From: Latescibacteria bacterium UBA6620
GTDB taxonomy: Bacteria; Latescibacterota; UBA2968
Assembly: GCA_002433075.1 (NCBI GenBank)
Contig: DJHM01000046.1
Span: 1-18,248 of the forward strand
Length of the DNA: 18,248 nt
Direction: 5' to 3'
A program made the translations under genes and the position numbers. Shown here one piece after another: positions 6,567 through 13,099 of the stretch. Within the stretch, counting starts at the first letter, position 1, and each line of letters starts with the position of its first letter. Under the pieces are notes generated by a model. The model was not told the origin of the DNA. It saw only the letters and a list, made by a program, of their open reading frames with translations, and ran no database searches.

Positions 6567-7907
6567 TTGCCTGATACACCAGCCGACGTTTGGCAGGACT
6601 GTCTGCCGACCATACGTTCGCTCGTCCAATCTCAGAGTTTCAAGACCTGGTTCGACCCGATCGAAGTCGATCGCTTCGACCCGCACGCGCTCGTGATCCG
6701 CGTACCAGATGCCTTCTTCAAAGACTGGATCTCGGAACACTACGGTTGGGTGATTGAGCGCGCTGTTTACGAGTGTAAGGGCTGGCGCCCTGAGATTTGC
6801 TTTCAGTTCGAGACGTCCACAGATTCCGACCCACCCGCTGAGTCTGCGTCGCCTCCGCAGATCGAACTCACGTTCCCGATCAACAATCGATACCGCTTCG
6901 ACAACTTTGTTGTAGGAGAGGGGAACGAATTTGCCTTTTCTGCTGCCCAAGCCGTTGCCCAGGAACCCGGGAAGACGGCCTTCAACCCTCTCCTGATCTA
7001 CAGCGGCGTCGGATTGGGGAAAACCCACCTTCTTCAGGCCATCGGTCATCATTGTCAGACGTCAGCAACCGCAAAACGAATCGTCTTCGTTACGGCTGAG
7101 AAGTTCATTTCAGATTACATCTCAAGCATTCGCCGACGTGATACGAGTGAATTCGTCGTGACATATCGGACAGCAGATATTCTCCTGGTCGACGATGTTC
7201 AGTTCTTCCTACAAACCGAAGGCAGTCAACGAGAGTTTTTCCACACCTTCAACACTCTCTTCCAGAACGACAAACAGATTGTCCTGACAGCAGACTGTGC
7301 ACCTCCGAACCTGAAAGGATTCGAACCTCGACTGGTCTCAAGGTTCGAAAGTGGCCTGGTCTCAAGCATCGATGCGCCGAATATAGAGACCAGAATCGCG
7401 ATCTTAAACCATAAGGCAGAGTCGCGTGGTACAACTCTTCCCGAAGACGTCGCCCGCTACATTGCAGAACGGCACGCCACAAATGTCCGCGAACTCGAGG
7501 GGGCACTGACTCGGGTTCTAGCTTTCGCCGAGTTGAAGCGCGAGCATCTCACTGCTGGTCTCGTAAGTCGTCTTCTTCCTCAACTTATCCAGAGCACCAC
7601 GAATAGAAATCTGACCCTGTCAAGAATTCAGGAAACGACCGCTGAATTCTTTTCTTTGGCCGTCGAGGAACTCACAGGAGCGTCCAGAAAGCACGAACTC
7701 GCTCAAGCCAGGCACGTTGGTATGTTCTTGTGCAAATCGCTTACGCCGTCTCCATTGAAAGCAATTGGCACTTTCTTCGGTCGCAAGGACCACACGACGG
7801 TTATCCACGCGTGTCGGAGTGTTGAGAAGAGGATCGACGCAGATCCAGCATTCAGAGAGCTCGTAAGGCAATTGAAGGCAAAGCTCCTTAGAGAAGGAGT
7901 TGGATAA
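6567..7907 (+). CDS. dnaA: Chromosomal replication initiator protein DnaA
   Basis: DnaA binds oriC boxes, forms an ATP-dependent filament and opens the origin. The 446-residue protein starts at TTG 6567; no ATG or GTG lies upstream in frame, and domain I (VWQDCLPTIRSLV, 8-20, and FKTWFDPI) needs this start. Domain II is a short linker (about 82-103). The AAA+ domain III has Walker A GVGLGKTH (147-154), Walker B ILLVDD (205-210), the box VII arginine region PRLVSRFESGL (254-264) and NVRELEGAL (306-314). Domain IV has SRKHELAQARHVGMFL (373-388) and the DNA-binding signature GRKDHTTVIHA (405-415). No convincing Shine-Dalgarno site precedes the start; a perfect palindrome occupies that place. An intrinsic terminator follows, so dnaN is not simply read through. 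Confidence 0.97.
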   Translation: MPDTPADVWQDCLPTIRSLVQSQSFKTWFDPIEVDRFDPHALVIRVPDAFFKDWISEHYGWVIERAVYECKGWRPEICFQFETSTDSDPPAESASPPQIELTFPINNRYRFDNFVVGEGNEFAFSAAQAVAQEPGKTAFNPLLIYSGVGLGKTHLLQAIGHHCQTSATAKRIVFVTAEKFISDYISSIRRRDTSEFVVTYRTADILLVDDVQFFLQTEGSQREFFHTFNTLFQNDKQIVLTADCAPPNLKGFEPRLVSRFESGLVSSIDAPNIETRIAILNHKAESRGTTLPEDVARYIAERHATNVRELEGALTRVLAFAELKREHLTAGLVSRLLPQLIQSTTNRNLTLSRIQETTAEFFSLAVEELTGASRKHELAQARHVGMFLCKSLTPSPLKAIGTFFGRKDHTTVIHACRSVEKRIDADPAFRELVRQLKAKLLREGVG

Positions 7908-7938
7908 ACAACGTCCGGAAAGGGGTTGCTAGAAGTAG

Positions 7939-7976
7939 ACAGCGATACTTTATGAAGGTATCGCTGTTGTTTTTTT
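7939..7976 (+). terminator. Intrinsic terminator after dnaA
   Basis: The arms ACAGCGATAC and GTATCGCTGT (stem 7939-7967, extended by a wobble and one more pair) close a small loop and are followed by the T-run TTGTTTTTTT. It lies 32 bases after the dnaA stop codon and separates dnaA from dnaN transcription. Confidence 0.88.
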
Positions 7977-8342
7977 AAAGTAAGAGGTCAGGTAAACAAC
8001 AGAAACAACAACAAGAGTGTGGAGAGTGTGGAAAGAAAGAGATTTTCTTCAAGAGATTCATTCTCTGGTGTGAATGAAGTGTGGATTCACGGTTGGGCCG
8101 ATGTGGGGAAGAAAGTTGATATCCACAATCGGCGCAGCTGACTTTATCCACAACGATTATCCACATTGACTTTCCACACCGACAAGAGAGCCCGAAAAGG
8201 CCTTAAAATTCAGGAGTTATGAACGAAGATCGAGGGGATAGAATTCACGTATTTTCCACATTCAGAAATGAGGGTTATTTGGGGATCGAAACGGGGTTGA
8301 AAAAGGCACGAAAAATGGGGTCGTTTAAGAGGGTTCTGTTCG
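7977..8342. other. oriC: Probable chromosomal replication origin (oriC)
   Basis: The gene-free stretch between the dnaA terminator and the dnaN promoter holds a dense set of DnaA-box sequences. Two are perfect TTATCCACA (8144-8152 and 8157-8165). Near matches in the same direction are ATATCCACA (8119-8127) and TTTTCCACA (8252-8260), each with one mismatch, and CTTTCCACA (8170-8178) with two. On the left, inverted partial boxes TGTGGAGAG (8018), TGTGGAAAG (8027), TGTGGATTC (8080) and TGTGGGGAA (8102) face them. The AT-rich DNA at about 8341-8380 next to the right-hand boxes is a candidate unwinding element, but it overlaps the dnaN promoter. The position between dnaA and dnaN is the usual one for bacterial origins. 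No coding frame here is convincing. Confidence 0.82.
8119..8178 (+). promoter_or_regulatory. DnaA-box cluster of oriC
   Basis: Four box-like 9-mers lie head-to-tail within 60 bases at 8119, 8144, 8157 and 8170. The middle two are exact TTATCCACA separated by 4 bases, and the outer two have one and two mismatches. Such tightly spaced boxes of one orientation are typical of the part of oriC where the DnaA filament is nucleated. Confidence 0.85.
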
Positions 8343-8371
8343 TTGACAAGTTTACTAAAAATCAGTATATT
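8343..8371 (+). promoter_or_regulatory. Strong sigma70-type promoter of dnaN
   Basis: A perfect -35 TTGACA (8343-8348), a 17-base AT-rich spacer and the -10 TATATT (8366-8371, one mismatch). Transcription should start near 8378, giving a leader of about 125 bases to the dnaN GTG. It probably drives dnaN-recF-dciA-gyrB and perhaps gyrA. Confidence 0.85.
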
Positions 8372-8503
8372 AGCTAAGATTTTGGGCAGGCTAAAAGAGG
8401 CCCCTAAAGGGACCCATTTTCGACGCGATTTCAGAGCTCGATTTGGGCCCTTTTTCCGTAGGTGTCAGAGCGGTCAAATTCTAGGGTCAGGGGAGGTCTT
8501 TCG

Positions 8504-9694
8504 GTGAAAGCGGTGATCGAACGCGAAGAGCTTGTTCGGGGAATCCAGGCGGTCCTCGACATCGTCCCCTCCAAGAGTACGCTCCCCGTGCTTTCGAACA
8601 TTCTGGTCCACGCAAGCCCTGACGGAATCGAGCTCAGCGCGACGGATCTCGACATCTCCATTGTATGCGGTGTTTCGGGCAAAGTGGAAGAGCCCGGCTC
8701 GACTACGGTTCCCGCTCGCAAGTTCAGTGAAATTGTCCGAGAACTCCCCGACGAAACCATCACCGTTGTCGCAGAAGAGAACAAAGTGACCATCGAACGG
8801 CAGGCGGGTCTGGAAGGGACCTATGTGCTGATGTCTGTACCTGCGGAAGATTTTCCAGAACTGCCCGTGGAAATAGATGGTCCAGAAATGAATTTCGGTG
8901 GTGGTGACGAAGATGGAGGACTATCTGGCGACCTCCTCGGGGACATGATCTCGAAGACCGTCTTCGCTGTCTCCAGAGACGAAACTCGTCCGGTTCTCAA
9001 CGGCGTTTTGTGGCAGGTCCGGGAAGGCCGAACAACGATGGTGGCCACAGATGGTCACCGATTGGTCAAATTTTCCAAGACGCTTCAAGGCCCTGAAGGA
9101 AAGCAGGTGGTGACCGAGGCGATCGTGCCTCCACGCGCACTGAATCACGTACTCAAACTCGTTTCGGGTGGAAGCCGACTGCAAAAGGTCGCATTCGGGC
9201 AGAACCATCTCATGTTCGAACTGATCGACTCCGAAGACTTCGACGGCGACGGCGGAGAGGACATTCGACTCTTCACGCGTCTGATCGAAGGGCCTTATGT
9301 CGACTACGAACAGGTGATTCCCACGGGCAACTCGAAGCGAATGTACATCACGAACAGTGCCCTTGCGCCTGCGGTCCGGCGCGTGTCGATCTTGGCAAGC
9401 AGCCAGACACACCAGGTCAGAATCGAGCTGGGTCAGAATCAGGTGGAACTCTCCGCGAATAGTCAGGAAATCGGTGGCGAAGCCAAGGAATCCCTCGACG
9501 CCAGGTATGAAGAGGACGCCATGGCCATCGGGTACAATGCGGGTTACCTGCTCGACATCCTTCGCAGGATCGAGTCGGACGAGGTTGTGTTCGAACTGGA
9601 CTGCGCGGTGACTGCGGGCATCATCCGTCCCGTCGATCAGGCCGAAGGCGAAGACTACCTCTGTCTCCTCATGCCCTTGCGCCTGAGCGAGTGA
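8504..9694 (+). CDS. dnaN: DNA polymerase III sliding clamp (beta subunit)
   Basis: DnaN forms the ring that holds DNA polymerase III on DNA. I chose GTG 8504 because GGAGGT lies 6 bases upstream and it gives the normal N-terminus MKAVIEREELVRGIQAVLD; an earlier GTG at 8462 would add 14 residues without a good ribosome site. The 396-residue product is longer than the usual 365-375. Family blocks include KSTLPVLSNILV (24-35), SRDETRPVLNGV (157-168), ATDGHRLVKF (181-190), the VIPTG strand (271-275) and the C-terminal MPLRL (390-394), where the clamp pocket is formed. Two acidic, glycine-rich stretches, about 129-145 (GGGDEDGG) and 241-254 (DSEDFDGDGGED), account for much of the extra length. 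Confidence 0.95.
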   Translation: MKAVIEREELVRGIQAVLDIVPSKSTLPVLSNILVHASPDGIELSATDLDISIVCGVSGKVEEPGSTTVPARKFSEIVRELPDETITVVAEENKVTIERQAGLEGTYVLMSVPAEDFPELPVEIDGPEMNFGGGDEDGGLSGDLLGDMISKTVFAVSRDETRPVLNGVLWQVREGRTTMVATDGHRLVKFSKTLQGPEGKQVVTEAIVPPRALNHVLKLVSGGSRLQKVAFGQNHLMFELIDSEDFDGDGGEDIRLFTRLIEGPYVDYEQVIPTGNSKRMYITNSALAPAVRRVSILASSQTHQVRIELGQNQVELSANSQEIGGEAKESLDARYEEDAMAIGYNAGYLLDILRRIESDEVVFELDCAVTAGIIRPVDQAEGEDYLCLLMPLRLSE

Positions 9695-9695
9695 T

Positions 9696-10781
9696 TTGCA
9701 TCTGAGCAGGCTGAAACTCACCGACTACCGCAACTTTGATCGAACGACTGTCGAACTACCTGTCGAGGGTATAGCGATCAGCGGCCAGAATGGCCGCGGA
9801 AAATCGAATCTTCTCGAGGCCATTTTTTTTCTGGCGATCGCAAAATCGGCGCGAGGCGCCCAAGATCGCGATGTCGTGCGGTGGGGCGCACAGAGCTTTG
9901 TCGTCGAAGGCTCTATTATTCGCCAAGACGTGCCGATAGAGCTTCGAGTTGCCTTCGATTCGCAACAGCAGAAAAAGAAAGCGTTCGTCGATGGCGAACC
10001 CCTGCCCCGGGTGTCCGGTATTGTCGGTCAGTTCAATGCGGTTCTGTTTTCCCCTGAAGACGTCGATCTGGTACTTCGTACACCTGCAGAGCGACGCCGA
10101 CTGCTCGACATCCTCATATCTCAATCAAATCCATCCCATCTTTCCGACCTTGAGACGTATCGACGCGTGCTGGCGCAGCGAAACCGTCTGCTGAAAGATG
10201 AGGGGCACAGGTTACGTGTCGATTCAAGCCAGCTTGATGCGTGGGATTCACAGCTTGCCGAGGCCGGCGCACGGATCGTTTCCGATCGACTCGCCACGCT
10301 GTCCTTCATCGAGGCTAGGGCCTGTTCTTTCTATCAGCGGATTTCCTCGGAGGCCCAGGCACTTTCCCTCGCTTATCGGGGTGCGGTCGCTTCGAGTGCG
10401 GCGGATGCTCGCTTTTCGGATCTCCTGGACGCCCTTCGAAGCCGGCGCGAAGACGAGATTCGATTGGGTCACACGCTATCCGGTCCCCACCGCGATCACC
10501 TTGTCTTCCAGTTGGATGGTCGACCGGTCCACAAGTTCGGGTCGAAAGGGCAGATGAAGAGCGCGCTCCTTTCTTGGAAGCTGGCGGAGGCCGTTTACCT
10601 CGAGGCACATACCGGCCATCAGCCGGTCCTGTTGATGGATGACGTCTTCTCGGAACTCGACGCATCGCGAGCCAGCTCCGTTCTGGAGTTGGTTGACGAT
10701 TTCGGACAGGTGGTCCTTACAACGGCCAGAGATCCGGACCTGGATATACGGGAGGGGCGCTATGGCGTTGTCGACCTCTAA
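9696..10781 (+). CDS. recF: DNA replication and repair protein RecF
   Basis: RecF is an SMC-like ATPase that, with RecO and RecR, loads RecA at single-strand gaps. The 361-residue length is normal. The start is TTG 9696, one base after the dnaN stop codon, giving MHLSRLKLTDYRNF, the standard RecF N-terminus. Walker A is GQNGRGKS (30-37), the ABC signature is LSGPHRDH (261-268) and Walker B is VLLMDDVFSELD (311-322); LFSPEDVDLV (117-126) is also family-typical. The gene overlaps dciA by 20 bases, so dnaN, recF and dciA are almost certainly one transcript. Confidence 0.95.
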   Translation: MHLSRLKLTDYRNFDRTTVELPVEGIAISGQNGRGKSNLLEAIFFLAIAKSARGAQDRDVVRWGAQSFVVEGSIIRQDVPIELRVAFDSQQQKKKAFVDGEPLPRVSGIVGQFNAVLFSPEDVDLVLRTPAERRRLLDILISQSNPSHLSDLETYRRVLAQRNRLLKDEGHRLRVDSSQLDAWDSQLAEAGARIVSDRLATLSFIEARACSFYQRISSEAQALSLAYRGAVASSAADARFSDLLDALRSRREDEIRLGHTLSGPHRDHLVFQLDGRPVHKFGSKGQMKSALLSWKLAEAVYLEAHTGHQPVLLMDDVFSELDASRASSVLELVDDFGQVVLTTARDPDLDIREGRYGVVDL

Positions 10782-11094
10782 ACCGATCCCCGGGCGACTG
10801 GGGCACCCACAGCGACTGGGCGACAGCATCAAGGCTTTTGTGCAACGGGCCGGGCTCGAACGGCCTCTCATGGAACAGCGGATCCTGTCATCGTGGGAAG
10901 AAGTCGTAGAGGGAGTGACGGGGGATCGTGCAGGGGTCGTCAGTCGGAGCGAGCGTATTCAGGCCAACGAGCTGATCGTTCGTGTGAGCGATCCGGTGTG
11001 GCGCCATCGCTTGCGCTTCGAGGAGCAGCGGTTCGTGAAGATGTTGAATGAGATGGCCGGTGGACAGGTCATCCGATCGATTCGGTTCATCTGA
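10762..11094 (+). CDS. dciA: DciA family (DUF721) protein, probable helicase-loading factor
   Basis: A 110-residue protein starting at ATG 10762 with GGAGG 7 bases upstream, inside the recF 3' end. The DUF721 pattern is visible: a leucine/basic N-terminus, then ILSSWEEVVEGVTGDRAGVV (46-65), an ELIVRVSDPVWRHRLRF strand (about 74-90) and FVKMLNEMAGGQVIRSIRF at the C-terminus. DciA is the widespread, ancestral protein that interacts with the replicative helicase DnaB and is needed for initiation in bacteria lacking DnaC or DnaI. Its place between recF and gyrB is common in several phyla. No other gene in the window could play that part. Confidence 0.85.
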   Translation: MALSTSKPIPGRLGHPQRLGDSIKAFVQRAGLERPLMEQRILSSWEEVVEGVTGDRAGVVSRSERIQANELIVRVSDPVWRHRLRFEEQRFVKMLNEMAGGQVIRSIRFI

Positions 11095-11105
11095 AGGAGA
11101 ATTGA

Positions 11106-13034
11106 ATGGCAGAAGCACCTGATCAGTATCGCGCCGACAACATTCAAGTACTCAAGGGTCTGGAGGCCGTACGGAAGCGTCCGGCGATGTATATCGGTGA
11201 TACCGGAGTCAAGGGTGTACACCACCTCATCTGGGAACTTGTCGACAACTGTGTGGACGAGGCAATGGAGGGTCACTGCGACCTGATTCGAGTGACACTG
11301 GGGGAGGATGGATCGGTCAGTGTGCAGGACAACGGCCGTGGAATCCCCGTCGACGAGCATTCGACGGAGAAGCGGTCCGCGCTCGAGGTTGTGATGACGG
11401 TCTTGCACGCCGGTGGAAAATTCGACAAGCAGAACTACGCAGTTTCCGGTGGGCTGCACGGAGTCGGTCTGTCGGTGGTGAATGGACTTGCGGCTTGGTG
11501 CGAGGTGGAAGTCAGCTCGAAGTTGATCGATCGGGACGGGCGTGTTTACCGCCAGCGGTATCAACGGGGCGTTCCCGAGTCAGGGATCCAGGTCGGTGAA
11601 TCGACGGATGTCACCGGTACGATGATTCGGTTCAAGCCGGACGATACGATTTTCGAAACGGTCGACTACAGTCAGGAGACTGTCGCTCATCGCCTGCGGG
11701 AGCTGGCCTTCCTGAACCGCGGCCTGCAAATCCAGCTCAAAGACGAGAGAAACGACTACGAAGAGACGTTTCACTACGAAGGTGGAATCGAAGCTTTCGT
11801 CAACTATATCGACGAGGGAAAAAGCCAGCTTCATCCTCCGGTGCTCTTCGGGGGAGAACGCGACGGGGTCTGGGTAGAAATTGCCCTGGCTTACAACGAC
11901 TCCTACGGGCAAAGCGTGTTCAGTTATGTCAACACCATCCATACGACGGAAGGTGGGACGCACGAAACTGGATTCCGCACCGCACTTACCCGCTGCCTGA
12001 ACGCTTATGCGGCAAAAAACAACCTTCTCAAGAGCGAGAAATTCTCTCTGTCTGGCGATGACACGCGAGAAGGACTGACCTCGGTGATCAGCACGAAAGT
12101 GCCCGAGCCTCAGTTCGAGGGCCAGACCAAAGAGAAGCTCGGCAACAGTGAAGTACGGGGTATCGTCGAATCACTCGTATCGGAAAAGCTCAATGAATTC
12201 TTCGAGGAAAACCCGTCGGTGGTCAAACGAATCCTGCAGAAAGCCATCGAGGCGGCACGGGCGAGAGAGGCAGCTCGAAAGGCACGGGAGCTTGTTCGTC
12301 GAAAGGGTGTACTTGAAGGCGGCGGCTTGCCCGGGAAGTTGCTCGACTGCTCGTCGAATGAAAAGGGCGAGACGGAAATTTTTCTGGTAGAGGGGGACTC
12401 GGCGGGAGGTTCAGCTGCCCAGGGCAGAAACAGGGAATTTCAGGCCATTCTGCCCCTATGGGGGAAAATGCTCAACGTCGAAAGGGCCCGCATCGATCGT
12501 GTTCTATCGAACGATAAGCTTCAGCCGATGATCATGGCTCTCGGGGCGAATGTGGGAGAGGATTTCGATCTCGAGAAACTCCGTTACGGTAAGATCATCG
12601 TCATGGCCGACGCGGACGTGGATGGATCGCATATCCGAAGTCTCCTGCTGACGTTCTGTTTCCGTTACATGCGACCCATGATCGACGACAGTCGTGTCTA
12701 TATCGCGCAACCCCCTCTGTTCCTGATCAAGAAGGGAAAGCGCGAGGATTACGCCTTCAATGAAGAGGAACGAGACAGCTATCTCGAGGAACACGGGGAC
12801 AACGGCAAGGGTGTGACTGTGCAGCGCTACAAAGGGTTGGGCGAGATGAATCCCGAACAGCTCTGGAGCACGACCATGGACCCCGAGACGCGAACACTCC
12901 TGAAGGTTTCACACGAAGATGCGATGGAAGCAGAGCACGTGTTTTCGATGTGGATGGGAGATGATGTCAGCCCTCGTCGAAAGTTCATCGAAGAACACGC
13001 CCTCGAGGCGGAGGTCGACGTGAGCGGCCCCTGA
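11106..13034 (+). CDS. gyrB: DNA gyrase subunit B
   Basis: GyrB provides the ATPase and the Toprim part of gyrase. The 642-residue protein starts at ATG 11106, just after AAGGAGA. ATP-site motifs are ELVDNCVDEA (44-53), DNGRGIP (75-81), HAGGKF (101-106) and VSGGLHGVGLSVVN (113-126). The Toprim motifs are EGDSAGGSA (429-437) and DADVDGSHIR (502-511), with the metal-binding aspartates. The GyrA-contact end has QRYKGLGEMNPEQLW (573-587). The length is that of the short GyrB type, lacking the 165-residue insert of gammaproteobacteria. In the usual LPL[RK]GK segment the third-to-last position is Trp452 (LPLWGK, 449-454). Confidence 0.97.
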   Translation: MAEAPDQYRADNIQVLKGLEAVRKRPAMYIGDTGVKGVHHLIWELVDNCVDEAMEGHCDLIRVTLGEDGSVSVQDNGRGIPVDEHSTEKRSALEVVMTVLHAGGKFDKQNYAVSGGLHGVGLSVVNGLAAWCEVEVSSKLIDRDGRVYRQRYQRGVPESGIQVGESTDVTGTMIRFKPDDTIFETVDYSQETVAHRLRELAFLNRGLQIQLKDERNDYEETFHYEGGIEAFVNYIDEGKSQLHPPVLFGGERDGVWVEIALAYNDSYGQSVFSYVNTIHTTEGGTHETGFRTALTRCLNAYAAKNNLLKSEKFSLSGDDTREGLTSVISTKVPEPQFEGQTKEKLGNSEVRGIVESLVSEKLNEFFEENPSVVKRILQKAIEAARAREAARKARELVRRKGVLEGGGLPGKLLDCSSNEKGETEIFLVEGDSAGGSAAQGRNREFQAILPLWGKMLNVERARIDRVLSNDKLQPMIMALGANVGEDFDLEKLRYGKIIVMADADVDGSHIRSLLLTFCFRYMRPMIDDSRVYIAQPPLFLIKKGKREDYAFNEEERDSYLEEHGDNGKGVTVQRYKGLGEMNPEQLWSTTMDPETRTLLKVSHEDAMEAEHVFSMWMGDDVSPRRKFIEEHALEAEVDVSGP

Positions 13035-13099
13035 ACGAGCACGACTCTCTCACACTACTGAAATTCTCTTTTCGACTTAGGCCCTATAAAGGAACTTCG

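Noticed and set aside
7801..7809. TTATCCACG inside the dnaA gene
   Set aside because: It encodes the conserved DnaA signature (V-I-H-A), so the protein sequence explains it. It could still bind DnaA, but there is no independent sign.
8921..9721. 266-codon open frame antisense to dnaN
   Set aside because: Long antisense frames are expected in this GC-rich coding DNA; no start signal or family motif.
13084..13090. TATAAA before gyrA as a separate gyrA promoter
   Set aside because: It lies only about 10 bases before the ATG and has no -35 partner; it overlaps the ribosome site. gyrA is more likely read from upstream.
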